Source: Dendrobium chrysotoxum (Eukaryota > Streptophyta > Magnoliopsida > Asparagales > Orchidaceae). From it: a stretch of DNA of 64,000 nt. The position numbers and the translations under genes were made by a program. Shown piece by piece: positions 11,283-23,210 of this stretch. The stretch covers positions 81,719,528 to 81,783,527 of the forward strand of contig CM034312.1 of assembly GCA_019925795.1 (NCBI GenBank), given 5' to 3'. The notes under the pieces were generated by a model, which searched no databases, had not been told where the DNA came from, and saw only the letters and a program-made list of their open reading frames with translations. Position 1 is the stretch's first letter. Every line of letters starts with the position of its first letter.

Positions 11283-11790
11283 GGTCACCCGGTGATCTGG
11301 CAGAATTCCGGGCCCTTAGTGGTGGTCTGGTAGAACTCTGAACCTTAAGTGATGGTCCGGCGGAGCTTAGGGCATTAAGCGATGGTCTGACGGAGTTGAG
11401 GACGTCAGGTGGTGGTCCGGCGGAGCTCAGGGCCTCAGGTGGTGGTCCGGTAGAGTGCAGGGCCTCAGGTGGTGGTCCGGTAGAGTGCAGGGCCTCAGGT
11501 GATGGTCCGACATAGTGCAGAGCCTTAGGTGGTGGTCTGGCAGAGTGCAAGGCCTCAGGTGGTGGTCCGGCGAAGTGCAGGGCCTCAGATGGTGGTCCGG
11601 CAGAGTACAGGACCTCAGGTGGTGGTCCGACAGAGTGCAGGGTCTCAGGTGGTGGTCCGGCGAAGTGCAGGGCCTCAGGTGGTGGTCCGGCGAAGTGCAG
11701 GGCCTCAGGTGGTGGTCCAGCGGAGTGCAGGGCCTTAGGTGGTGGTTCGACAGAGTGCAGGGCCTCAGGTGGTGGTCCGGCAGAGCTCTA
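11283..11790. repeat. 30-bp minisatellite inside the 5' LTR (~17 units)
   Basis: Same unit as at 5783-6320, one copy fewer. Open frames at 11515-11895 (plus) and 11263-11550 (minus) are produced by the array. Confidence 0.9.
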
Positions 11791-11877
11791 ACGGTGGTCG
11801 AGGAGGAGCAAGGAGGTAAAAGCTCTCTCTTTTCTCCCTTTAGGATTAGGTCACCTTTTCAAGGAGGAGAGGGGGCT

Positions 11878-11886
11878 CTATTTATA
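11878..11886 (-). promoter_or_regulatory. TATA box of the 5' LTR
   Basis: The minus strand reads TATAAATAG, positioned to drive transcription leftward through the minisatellite and gag. Confidence 0.55.
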
Positions 11887-12346
11887 AACTTGTAGGAGTG
11901 GCATGGCCCGTAAATAGGAGGAAGATCAAGGGTAGTTAGGGAGTGGTTTGAATGAACGGACGATGTTGAATCCCTTGATCGTGGACCGTTGGCTGGGCAT
12001 TTGAAGGTCTTAGAGATATCAGATTTTGGTGATCTTAGGCTCCTTGGATTTGTCTCGTCGAGCCGCTCGATTCGACTATAAGCATGTCATATTTGGAGAC
12101 TTTTTGATAATCCAAATTATGGTTTGAACCTTCCAACAGTGCTTCAGACCCTTAATTTGGGACCCATTTGGGCTCAGATTGGGTTGAATTTGGTGTCGTT
12201 GGGTTCATATTTCCAAGACGTTCAGTTTGACTGCAAGTTTGCTGAAATTGAAGTTTAAATGGTCCCAATTTTAATTTCAGAAGTTTCTAACTTGATTTTG
12301 CCTCGAGATTCGTGCCCGATCAAGTTAATTTTTTGACGATGTATCA

Positions 12347-12351
12347 ATCAT
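12347..12351. repeat. Target-site duplication ATCAT (right)
   Basis: Identical to 5499-5503. Confidence 0.85.
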
Positions 12352-15261
12352 AATAAATTAATCGATGACTTAATACATATTTGGAAGCTTCGAAATATTA
12401 ATTGGGTGACCAAATGATATCCAAATATGATATGCTTTAGTCAGATCGAATAGCTCAATGAGACAAATCTAACAATCCTAAGATCGCTTAATTTTGACAT
12501 CATTAATGCACTTAAATGCTTGACAAATACTCTTTGATCGAGGGAATCAATATGGGTCGTCCGATGAAACACTCCGAATTTACTCTAGATCTTTTTCATA
12601 TTTACGACCCAATCTCCATGGATGAAGGGGACCTTTGGAGGCTAGGATCTTGAGCTATAGATCCAAGAGAGGTCTAAGACATGAATCTCGGAGCACCACC
12701 GTCAACCAACCCTCATCGCCCAGCCACCGCCGTCAAACTTTCACTGGCCGACCGTTGTCGGAGGTCCACCTAGCCACCACGACCACGTGGACCTCCGAAA
12801 GGATACAAAAAACCATCACCCCGTGAGGGGAGACAATATCTGGCCAATGGGAGGGCAGATTCGATCACACATATGATTAACCATTGAGGATAGCGGCTCT
12901 CACCAGCACACCCCGATGGGTAATAATATATATGATCTGATCGTCACAACGGGTTTCCCCCACCCGATACATTAGCTCGAATGGAGTTTATTTGAGAGTG
13001 GGATGCGGTTTCCCACGGGCGCAAGCCCCCGTGGTTAATTACATCTCAAGCCGGGGCCTGAGAATACTCTCGATTAAGGATTCTACATTATTCTTTCTAA
13101 ATTGGGATTGGTACATAGGGCGAAGACTAGGAAATCCTACTCGAAGGGAAAGAAAGGTTCAACTAGGCTTAGTCAACATGCACGGCTCAGATCAACACCC
13201 GGAGGGACTAGGGTAGTGAGAAGAAACTGGATAAAATAAAGGTCATGCACTCAAAGCATACATGAGAGAAAGATTGAGGTGGCGTCATCCATGTGACGCA
13301 GATATGTAGGGTTTATGGTCTCTAGAAGATAGAAGACATACCCACTGATGAGGCGTACTACGAAACAATAGTAGCCTTGAATCCTAAATCTAATGGGTTT
13401 AGTGTTCTACGCAACACTAATACCCATGTCCTAACTAATGCAATGCCAAAACCTGGACTTACCCCGGCCTGGATTGGGGAGCCAGCTAACCACCTAGTCG
13501 CTTTAAAACCATGCTGTCCAGTCATTTAATGAAAAATGGATGGGTAGGTTATAGTTCTTGGAAGTATGGCCGACGTCTAGAGAATTTCCTAATTGGCCCC
13601 GGACTGATGTTGGGTGAATGCTCCTATGACTAATGCATTAAAATTTTGATTTAGTTGATTTCTAATGCAATGCATGCTGGTTAAAGTATCCAAATCAGAT
13701 ATGCACAGAATTTTTAAAAAAGGTTTATAAAAAATAATTTTTAGAATTAGACTGGGCTTCCCCAGGTCCGGCACCTCATCCTCATAGGTCAGATTATCTG
13801 GACTCTACCCGTAGGTGGGGAAGTGTCTTATAGAAGGAAAGAGAGAAATGCAACAATATGCATGCGACCCCGGACGATTCCGGTAATTCCCTAGGTCGTT
13901 AAGTTTCTAAATTGCTTAAACCTTAAAATTTTAAATATTAGTTGCGAGTAGAAAAAGTTTTAATCCTTAAAGAGCCTAACGGAATCCAGGCTAAAACAAA
14001 AGCGACATGTAAAACGCCAAGAAATTAGGAAAAGTAAGCAATCCTAGAGGCACACAATCATAAACAAAATACATCAAAATTATCCAAACAAATTAATAAA
14101 TGTCCGTAGGCCAACTGCCCTTAATTACATCCCAGGGTCTGCAGAAAATTAAAGTGGTCGGGCACCACTACCAACAACCCGAATTTCTAATCCTAAGACT
14201 GACGCAAGTTATTTTGAGTGGGATACTCTTGCTCTTCATCTCCTTGGTCTTCTCTTCCTTGGACTCCTCGGATCTCAGCTTCGTTGGACTCCTTGGATCT
14301 CAGCTTCCTTGGACTCCTCGGGTAGTAGAATGATCCAAATTTGAATTCCCAAATAGAAAAGGACTATCCTCATATTGGGTGTCCTTTTCTCTTTGGGCAT
14401 CCAACCTTTGGATTTCAGCATCCCCACTCAAAATAAACTTTCACAACTCAATACCAAGTTACAAATAATTTATATTAAATGAAAGAAGCAAATCTAGACT
14501 CCCCTGCAAGGTTATCCTAATGAAAATCATCCCAAGCAGTTTATATTATCCCAAGCAATTTATATAGAAATAAAAGTACTCATCACAGCCACACTTGGCC
14601 ATGCTCTTAATTATTTGAGGGCTAAGCAATTCTGAAGCACATGTAGCAATTTATAATGATTTTTTTTAAATTAGCCCTCATTTATTTAGGGGGGCTGAGC
14701 AATTTCTGAAGCATCTGCATAAAACATCATTAGTATTTTTAAATCATGATTATTGCCCCCCTTTTTATTTAGCGCTGTATGAGCATGGCCACCTGCAGAA
14801 GACATCGTTAGTATCAACATTGATCCTAACCTATGGGTAGTCTATTGTGCAATCACATCAATCCCAGAGTACAGTAAAAGTAAGCAAACACATCAATAGT
14901 TCAATCACAACATGCAATGAAATCCAGAAAAGCTCGGCACACAGCAGTAAAAGTAAACACCGGCCTAATCTAAGTCTAGAAGTGGTATCCTAGCAAACAA
15001 TTCTACAGTGTGTGGAGAAGCCTGTGTGGCTGAGGTAGATCCTAAGCTGGGTAGTTAGTTACAATTGCCTACTGTCCAGGTTTGTTGTAAGTCTGAAAAG
15101 AGAGTTTTAATTAAAGTATAAATATTAGTGAATTAAGATCTATTTTAATTAATTTGATGTGTAGGTCAGTTTTAATGCTTAGGGTAATAATATTTAAAGT
15201 TTAAATTGCATTAGTGAGTTTTAGGAGGTTCGGGGTCTACCTATACACTGGGCAAAGGGGG
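12352..15261. other. Gene-free stretch, probably old LTR/transposon sequence
   Basis: Medium-GC sequence with no ORF of recognisable family. CCACCGCCGTC-type repeats lie near 12700-12790, and CTTGGACTCC(T/G)CGG/TTGGATCTCAGCTTC repeats near 14255-14320. The style suggests decayed retroelement sequence, but no terminal repeats were found. Confidence 0.3.
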
Positions 15262-15745
15262 GTCCAAAATTGACTTTTTAATTAAAGGCGATTTATAGAT
15301 GGCTAATATTTTTATAAAATACTAGGCCTTAACCCGATCAGTTAGACAGCTAGCATGCCCAATTTAGATTCTTCTGTCCAAAGTTATGAATTTCTGAAGT
15401 TTTGGTCTTGTTTTAAACTAAGTTTGACCGAATTGTTGACTTTTTTATTTTAGTTGATTTCTAGAATCTTAATATTTTTAATAAATACTAGACCCTAATG
15501 TGAATTGAATGCCTTTGAGTTTGCTGGATTTGGAGTTTCCTACGCAAAGTTATGAATTTTAGAAGTTTTGGGCCATAGACTATAGGCTACGGTTGACCGA
15601 AAAGTTGACTTTTTAATTTAAGTTGATTTCTGGATACCTAATATTTTTAATAAATATTAGGCTTTAATTAGATTTGAGTGTCTTTTAGTTTGCCCATTTT
15701 GGAGTTTTCTGTAATTAATTATAATTTTCAGAAGTTTGGGCAATT
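15262..15745. repeat. ~168-bp imperfect tandem repeat, three units
   Basis: TTGACTTTTT followed by GTTGATTTCT-like and AATATTTTTAATAAATACTAG segments recurs with anchors at 15271, 15437 and 15606. Units are well diverged. Confidence 0.65.
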
Positions 15746-16314
15746 AAATGAATTATCGAAATTACCTAATTAAGGGTACTTTGGGGGTTTTAGCCCAAAT
15801 CAGCTCCAAACTGATTGGAATCACCCCCAAAGGTCAGAAATGACCTAAGAAGGTATTCCCAAGTGTTTGGGGAAAATTTGAGATTTTTAATAATTTTTAA
15901 TGAATTGTTAAAGGTAAAAAGATAATTTTTGATTAAGATTGAATTAAAGTCCAGATTAATGTCCAATTAAGAGGCCCTAATTATCTAAGGTTGGGGACTA
16001 AATTCTGGAGAGTTTGAGGTATTATGGGTATTTTTCTGATTTAAAATGGATTTATTATATTTTTCTGAAGTTTCCAAGGCTTAATTAACGGGTAAATTAT
16101 GGTTTGCTAATTAAGTGTTTTAAAGAGTCCAGAAAATTCTTAGAAAATTCTAGGAGGCTCCAGATGTCACTAAATATTAATGTTTAAAGTTTCACAGCGA
16201 TCAGAGATCTATCCTAGTTCCTAAAAATATTCTAAGTTCGCTAAACGGTCCTTAATTATTGTCCTTAAGGTGTCACTACGTTATATAGGAATAAAATGAA
16301 GTAACTAACCCTTA
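15746..16314. other. AT-rich stretch without gene
   Basis: No ORF, repeat or motif worth naming is seen. Confidence 0.4.
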
Positions 16315-16322
16315 GGCATAAC
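16315..16322. repeat. 8-bp target-site duplication GGCATAAC (left)
   Basis: Identical to 17007-17014 on the far side of the hAT-type MITE. Confidence 0.8.
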
Positions 16323-17006
16323 TAGGGGTGTCAATTCGGGTCAACGGGTCGGGTTCGGGTCCAACCCGAGTTGACCCGAGCGTAAACGGGTTGACCCGAA
16401 CCCGACCCGTTTAGCTAAACGGGTCAAGATATACGACCCGGACCCGACCCGCGCGGGTTACCGGGTTGACCCGACCCGACCCGCGAACCCGAATCGGACT
16501 CAATGGGATTTCAAAAAATTTAGTTACACGGCATCGATTGGATGTATTTTTTTGTCTTGTAGTATGCGTATTATAACCCCATTGATTGGATGTATTTTTT
16601 TTGTTAGTTTAATAGTAAATATAGACGCATATCTTGATATGTATTGCTTTTTCAAAGAATTTTTATAATCAAAAGAAAGTTTATTAAAATTTAGACTATT
16701 TAGTTACACGGCATTAATTATTTGTATGTTTAAAAAACTCAACGAAGTTCAAATAATTTCTTAGCCATCGTTTAGAACAACTACACATCATTATTTTTTC
16801 TTGATTTCAAAAAAAAAATTTTACTAACGGGTTAGCCGGGTCGACCCGCGGGTTTGCGGGTCAACCCGAACCCGACCCGTTTAACAAACGGGTCAAAAAT
16901 CCCAACCCGAACCCGACCCGTTTAACAAACGGGTTGACCCGAACCCGGATTTTTCCGGGTCGGGTCCGGGTCGGGTTTCGGGTCGGGTCAATTTTTGACA
17001 CCCCTA
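16323..17006. mobile_element. hAT-type MITE rich in GGGTCGGGT motifs (684 bp)
   Basis: Terminal inverted repeats TAGGGGTGTCAA and TTGACACCCCTA are flanked by a perfect 8-bp duplication, the hAT hallmark. Each subterminal zone holds many copies of GGGTCGGGTTCGGGT or its complement ACCCGACCCG. No transposase is encoded. Confidence 0.85.
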
Positions 17007-17014
17007 GGCATAAC
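17007..17014. repeat. 8-bp target-site duplication GGCATAAC (right)
   Basis: Pairs with 16315-16322. Confidence 0.8.
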
Positions 17015-17640
17015 ATAGAGGGTAAATGCAGTAAATATAAACACACTGATCAAGCCCTTAGATCTAGGAGAGCCTAGGCTATGTGCTTGGGCAACCTAAC
17101 ATGCAAGGACTACGAAAATGCTAAGTAAAGAAATCTAATGAAGTGATTAGTGAATGATTGAGACACAATCATTCACTAATCCTTCTCCTACATGAATTGC
17201 TCTTCACATACATAGCCTAGGTTTAAGATTTCACCTAGTGGATCTCCCAAGATTAAGGATTTAATAATATATGTAGTTTTAAAAATGTTTAAAATACATA
17301 TACATATTAAGTACACAAATATATAATTTTTAAAATAAGATAGTTTGAAAATGATTTCATGTTATATCCCTAGGAGATCCACTGGCCACCACCAAAGGGT
17401 TTCAAAATATTTTCATATTTAAAATTAAATTTTAATTTTAAAGTAATTAAATAATAATCAAATAATCAAGTAATTAGGTAGCACAGAAAATAATCCAAAA
17501 AATACACAATTGAATCTAGAAAATAATTTTAAATAAAATTTCATATTTTTTTGAAAAATTCAAGGTATTATATACAAAAATCCGATTTAAAATGAATTAG
17601 TTATGAATTTTTGAAGTTTAATGTATTAAAAAGGATTTTT
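17015..17640. other. AT-rich flank of the 172-bp array
   Basis: No coding potential. A phrase similar to CCTAGGAGATCCACTGGCC near 17370 echoes CACTAGTGGATCTCC-like text near 17235, otherwise unremarkable. Confidence 0.3.
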
Positions 17641-19400
17641 AAATAATTTCAAAATAATTAATATTTAAAAATAATTATCAAATTAAATTAAATTAAGTAT
17701 TAAAGTTTCTGGAATTTAAAGTAAATTAATAAAAATAATTTTCATAAGTTTTGAAAAATAAATGAATTTTAAATTAATTAATTATGAATTAAATAATCTA
17801 AATATTTAATTAATTATAATAATCTAAAATGGAAAACAAAATTTATTAATAAAATAAATAAATAAATAACAAAAATAATTATCTAATTTTGAAAATAATT
17901 TAATAAAATTATTTATTATAAATTTAAAAAATATTTAAATTTTAAATTAATTAATTGTTAATTAAATAATTTAAATAATTAAGGAAAGTATTTAAAATAA
18001 GGTATATTTATTAAATTTTGAAAGAGTAAATAAAAAATAAATAAATAAAATCTCTGATATGTTAACATAATTGGAATAAGAGATTCTTTACAAATTTAGA
18101 AAATAATTAAATTTTAAATCAATTAATTATTAATTAAGTAAATTAAGTAATTAGTAATTAAGGAAAGTATTTAAAATAGAAAATATTTATTAAAAATAAA
18201 AAAAATAAATCAATTTATAAAAAAAAAATTTAATCTGATTTTGAAAATAATTTAGTAAAATTATTATTTATAAATTTAGAAATAATTAAATTTTAAATCA
18301 ATTAATTATTAACTAAGTAATTTAAGTAATTAATAAACTAAAATAATTTAAAAAAATATAGAAAAAATCATTAATAATTCGAATTAAATAATAAAAAAAA
18401 TAAAAAAAATTAATAATTTTCTTATTTTAAAATAATTCAATAAAAAAATAATTTTTATAAATTTAGAAAGTATTTAATGTTTAAATTAATTAATGACTAA
18501 TTAAGTAATTTAGGTAATTAATCAATTAGAATAATTTAAAAAAAGTAATTATTAATTCGAATTAAATAATAAAAATAATAATAATTTTTCTGATTTTAAA
18601 ATAATTTAATAAGAAAATAGTTTTTATAAATTTAGAAAGTATTTAAAATTTGAATTAATTAATGACTAATTAAGTAATATAGGTAATTAATCAATTAGAA
18701 TAATTTAAAAAGGAAAGTAATTATTAATTCGAATTAAATAATAAAAATAATAATAGTTTTTTTGATTTCAAAATAATTTAATTAGAAAATAATTTTTATA
18801 AATTTAGAAAGTATTTAAATTTTGAATTAATTAATGACTAATTAAGTAATATTGGTAATTAATCAATTAGAATAATTTTAAAAAGGAAAGTAATTATTAA
18901 TTCGAATGAAATAATAAAAATAATAATAATTTTTCTGATTTCAAAATAATTTAATAAGAAAATAATTTTTATAAATTTAGAAAGTATTTAAATTTTGAAT
19001 TAATTAATGACTAATTAAGTAATATAGGTAATTAATCAATTAGAATAATTTAAAAAGGAAAGTAATTATTAATTCGAATTAAATAATAAAAATAATAATA
19101 ATTTTTCTGATTTAAAAAAAATTAATAAGAAAATAATTTTTATAAATTTAGAAAGTATTTAAAATTTAAATTAATTAATTACTAATTAAGTAATTTAGGT
19201 AATTAATTAATTAGAATAATTTAAAGAAGGAAAGTAATTATTAATTCGACTTTAAATAATAATTTTAAAAAAAATTTAATAATTTCTCTGATATTTCAAA
19301 ATAATTAATAAAAAAAAATATTTTTTTTAATTTTAGAAATTAATTAATTAATTTTTTATTAAATATTAATATATTTAAATAATTAACTAATTAAGACTTA
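17641..19400. repeat. AT-rich ~172-bp tandem array, about ten units
   Basis: The anchor ATTAAT(T/G)A(T/C)TAATTAAGTAA and relatives occur at 17777, 17950, 18122, 18301, 18489, 18658, 18830, 19003, 19174 and about 19347. Most spacings are 169-173 bp, with two longer ones (179, 188). A second anchor, ATTAATTCGA, keeps the same step (18551, 18723, 18896, 19068, 19240). Units from 18480 to 19240 are most alike; the left units are more diverged. Confidence 0.85.
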
Positions 19401-20129
19401 CTTAAAATAATATATTTTAACATAATTTTAAAAAATTAAATTATTGAAAAGTAATAATAAAATTTTTCTTATTTTTATTTATTTATTTATTTTAAAATAA
19501 AATAGATAAAGAAATATTTAATATTATCATTTTAAAAGTATTTAATAATTATTAGTATTAACTAAGTGTTTAGATTTTAAATAATTAAAACTATTTTTAA
19601 ATAATAATAAATACATCATAAAATAGATTTAATTTTAAATTAATGTATTTTAAAATAATTATTAAATTAGTTAAACATATTTTATATAAAAAAATATATT
19701 TAATTTTAATAAAATATTTATAAAAAAAAGAAAGAGAAAATCAACGACTCATGCTATTCAAGTACGCCGAATTCTATAACCCTAAATTTAAAAAAAAGAT
19801 TTCGTTCTCAAGAATGGCTTTATTGATTTTGATGAAATTTTAAATGTAGATTAAGAACATGAATAAAAGTCATGGGGAGGTATTTGAAAGCTCTGAAAAG
19901 CGCTTATTAGAAAGATATACTGATCTAAGTGTGGTGACCTAGATCTAAAGTTTTGATAAAATATTAAAATAAAAAAAATTAAATAATAATATTACATTTT
20001 TAATCATTTTAGTTAAATATTTAAATATTTAATGTAAATTAGTTAATATTATTAATTTATTACTTTATTTCAAGTAGTTTTAATTCTTTTTTGAAATTAC
20101 AAATTTATGATTTTTTAAAAAATAGTTAA
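19401..20129. other. AT-rich stretch without gene
   Basis: Homopolymer-like AT sequence continuing from the array. No feature is recognisable. Confidence 0.4.
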
Positions 20130-20320
20130 AATTCGCGGGAAAAGTCGCCGAAAATATTTCTTCTCAAATCCGCTGAAAAAGTTGTCGAAAAATTTGCCAT
20201 AAAATCAATCAAAAATATTTCATCATAATCCGTCGGAAATCCGCCAGAAAGCCGCCAAAAAATTGTCCGCCGAAAATTTGCCGGAAAAATTCGTTAGTAA
20301 TGGGTGATTTTCCTGTAGTG
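20130..20320 (-). mobile_element. CACTA-type transposon terminus
   Basis: Read on the minus strand, the right edge begins CACTACAGGAAAATCACCC, close to the CACTA terminus CACTACAAGAAAA. Subterminal copies of GGCGGATTTCCGACGG and GCCGGAAAATT-like motifs follow, as usual for CACTA ends. The partner terminus was not found, so this is an end fragment or a deletion derivative. Confidence 0.6.
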
Positions 20321-20323
20321 ATC

Positions 20324-21215
20324 CATAGCCCAACTATGGTCCCTTTGACCTCCATCACCCCATAATGGTCCCCCTGACCTCCGTCACCCGAGTACAATCA
20401 TTCCAACCTCTGTCACCCACCAACAATAGTCCTTTCGAGCACCGTCGCCCAACTACGGTCCTTCAACCTCAATCATCTAGCTATGGTCCTCCTAGCATCC
20501 ATCGCCAGCCGACTACGATCCATCTGACCTCTTTCGCCTACCGACTATGGTCCTTTCGATTTCCATCACTTGCCGACTACGGTCCCTTCGACCACCCTTG
20601 CTTAACTACAGCCTTTCAACCTTGATCGCTTGACTAGGGTCCTTCCAACCTCCATCGCTTCCCGATTATTATTCTTCAACCTTAGTCACCAAAATATGAT
20701 CCTCCCGATCTCTATCGTCTCCCGACTATGGTCCCTTCAACAATCATCGCCTAACTTTGGCCCTTCAACCTTGGTTGCCCGATCACAGTCTTTCCTACCT
20801 CCGTCGCTCGACTACGATCCTTAGACCTTCGTCTCTCAACTACAATCCTTCTTACTTCTATCACCCGCTTACTTCGATCCTTCCGAACTTTGTCGCTTGT
20901 TGGCTTTTGTCCTTCCGAACTCCTTCGCTTGCTGACTATAATCCCTCTTACACCACTGTCGACAACAGTCCCTCCGACCTTTATTGCCCGCCGACTATAG
21001 TCCTTTTGACCTCCATCACCCGCCCACTGCAATCTCTCTAACCTTCGTCTCCCAAGAAAGATCCCTTCGACATTCGTCGCCTGACAACAGACCCTCTAAC
21101 CCCAGTCGTCATACTATGGTCCCTCCGATCTTCGTTGCCAACTATAATCCCTCCCACCACCATCGCCTTACAACAATCCCTGCAACCTTCATCTGTCGAC
21201 AATAGTCCCTTCAAC
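20324..21215. repeat. 32-bp degenerate minisatellite (~28 units)
   Basis: The unit resembles CCGACTATGGTCCTTTCGAC plus CTCCATCGCC. Exact spacing is visible at 20511, 20543 and 20575. Copies are strongly diverged. It starts within four bases of the CACTA terminus. ORFs across it (20365-20625, 20757-21041 and others) are repeat artefacts. Confidence 0.75.
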
Positions 21216-21375
21216 ATCTATCCCACAATTAGGACTAGCTCAGTTTTAACTCATTAACACATAAAATTTGACTCTAGCAATTTTTTAAGTCAAGCCTAAA
21301 CCGACATAAAGAATAAGATTTGATGGTAATAGGATTTATATATATAATATGCCAACATAAATATTTTAATAAAAA
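21216..21375. other. Short unassigned spacer
   Basis: AT-rich sequence between the minisatellite and duplicated block A. Confidence 0.3.
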
Positions 21376-22740
21376 TTAATATTAGCACTATCAGCTTTGC
21401 CGCCCCACTAAACAGTGGACTCACCTATGAGCTCCTGCCACGAATCTCAAAGTGGTCCACTCTCAGCTTTAGTGGCAGCATGCCAAAGCCATTAGAGATA
21501 TAAAAGCAAAGAGAATAATAGAGAAAGATTCCTTTCACATATCGTATTTGATTAGTCATACTGACATCAGCGCTCTATTTTTTCTTAATTTTTACTTAAG
21601 TATGTTTAGAATATTTAATATTACTTAATTATATTTAAACTAATTCTAATTATCCTATTTTATGAGGAAATTTTTATTTAAGAATTATAGAGATTAAATC
21701 CAATTAATAACAAAATAATTCCTTAATATTTCTTAATTTAAGTTTATTTACTTATTTATTAATTTCAAATCAAAATAAAATTTTAATAAGTCAACACATA
21801 CATAACTGAATTAGGTTAATTAGTATTAATAGGTTGCTTGGTTTGAAATAAAATTAATAAAAAATATTTGAAAGATAGGATTTTGAAAATATTGATGTTT
21901 GATTTAAAGTAAAATAAATGCAGAGTAAAATTTTGATCTATTTGGAATTCATCTTTTAGTTCAATTTCGATGTATTTGAAAATCGTTAAATTTGGTCAAG
22001 TTCTAAATATACTATAATTTATTTTCCATTATCACCCTAACCATCGCATATCGTTGTGCCCCCCACCCCCCACGTCGCCACCGTCACCACCACTACCACC
22101 GGCTACTGCTGCCAACGGCCATCGCTACCATCATCACCAGCCACAGCCATGCTTAGGCTTTACAATACATTCATTTTACTTCAAACGAAAAAAAAAAATA
22201 ATGATCTACGTTTATTTAATACTTATTCAAACAACTCTAAAATATTTTAAATATATTATATTCTCTTATACTATTTTTTTTACTGCATATTTTTTTCAGC
22301 CAATCAAATAACCCATAAATCAGTTCATCTGCTTAATTCATTTTCCTTGGCAAGTTTTACTTTGATTTTTATTTATAAATAACACTAACATGGCCATGAT
22401 TGCACTTTATTCTTCTTAAAAACATTGATTAAGACATCATTTGAGAATTAAATTACTTTCTTTTCTTATTAAAAAAGTGTTAATTTGGAAATTAGGAGCA
22501 TAGATTAAAGATAATCAATCATTATAAACATTAATTAATTTTTTAATAGCTAGAAATAGTTTTCTACCCGCACTCAAAGTGTGGAAATTAGGAACATGCG
22601 TGTTAGCAACAATAATTACCACCATCCACTTTAGCAAACCAAAAAGGTAAGTACTTAAAATATTTATTATGATAATTAATAATAGTTTTATGAAATTTTA
22701 ATCATTTAAATTTATTTTAGATGATTAAGATTAATTTTAG
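21376..22740. repeat. Duplicated block, copy A
   Basis: Shares ordered segments with 26818-28215: AGCTTTGCCG-CCCACTAA, CTTTCACATATCGT, GATTAGTCATACTGACATCA, CCCGCACTCAAAG, CATGCGTGTTAGC, TACCACCATCCA and ATTTATTTTAGATGATTAAG. Similarity is interrupted by indels. No protein is encoded. It may be a local segmental duplication or two members of a transposon family; the borders show no clear inverted or direct ends. Confidence 0.75.
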
Positions 22741-23014
22741 TTTCTTACATTATTTGAATCAAGAAAATGAATTGAATAAATAATTGAAGTTTTATAGTTT
22801 TATTTTTCAATTATGAGGTGGTCAAAGGATTAATAATTAAGTTGTTAGGAATGAAAATTGGCTTTATTTGCAATTATCAGTTTAGTAAAGAGGTTATTTT
22901 CCTATCGATACAATAAGCATACATTCATATTAGGGTTGACAAAAGATAATAACAATAGCAAAAATATATAATAAGTTATCAATAATTATGTGTAGTAGAT
23001 AATCAAATGAGCCG
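22741..23014. other. AT-rich spacer
   Basis: No feature is seen between block A and the 21-bp minisatellite. Confidence 0.3.
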
Positions 23015-23210
23015 AAGATCAAGGCACATTTTTCAAAGGCCAGGATGCATATATTAGAGATCAATGAGCACTCGTCAGAGGCTAATGTGCAGTTGTCAAA
23101 GGCCAATGCGTACTCATCATAGGCTAAGGTGCACTCCCCAATGCCCAAGATGCACTTTTCAAAGGCCAAGGTACTCTCATCAAAGGCCATAGTGCACTCT
23201 CTAAGGACTC
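23015..23210. repeat. 21-bp minisatellite, about nine units
   Basis: The unit TGCACTTTTCAAAGGCCAAGG repeats with variants. The minus-strand ORF 22930-23190 translates it as heptads (T-L-A-F-D/E-x-C), a direct result of the 21-bp period. Confidence 0.75.

Larger units (their letters stand above)
5504..12346 (-). mobile_element. Non-autonomous LTR retrotransposon with gag only (TR-GAG-like)
   Basis: Two direct repeats of 1369 and 1343 bp (5504-6872, 11004-12346) flank 4131 bp of internal sequence, and the pair is bordered by a perfect 5-bp duplication ATCAT. Orientation is minus: the primer-binding site lies just inside the right LTR and the polypurine tract just inside the left LTR. The only coding homology is a broken Ty3/gypsy gag at 9505-10878. 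No protease, integrase, reverse transcriptase or RNase H motif is visible between 6873 and 9504, which instead holds several tandem-repeat blocks. Such gag-only elements have been described as TR-GAGs, mobilised in trans by an autonomous partner; that mechanism is inference here. LTR termini are TG/CA in the right copy, while the left copy has TA where TG is expected (minus-strand reading). Confidence 0.85.
11004..12346 (-). repeat. 5' LTR of the gag-only element
   Basis: Pairs with 5504-6872. In the minus reading it starts TGATACATCGTC and ends CCGACAACA, giving canonical TG...CA ends. The TATA box at 11878-11886 lies upstream of the 30-bp array, so the array would be in the transcribed leader. 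Confidence 0.85.

Noticed and set aside
12990..13240. Organelle DNA insertion
   Set aside because: The GC-richer text looked unlike its neighbours, but no plastid or mitochondrial gene is recognisable.
17641..19400. Centromere core
   Set aside because: Only about ten diverged units exist, flanked by dispersed elements and near genes.
20365..21205. Ser/Pro-rich ORFs
   Set aside because: They track the 32-bp minisatellite in several frames.
22054..22311. 85-codon Pro-rich ORF
   Set aside because: It arises from a CCACC-rich run followed by AT-rich sequence inside duplicated block A.
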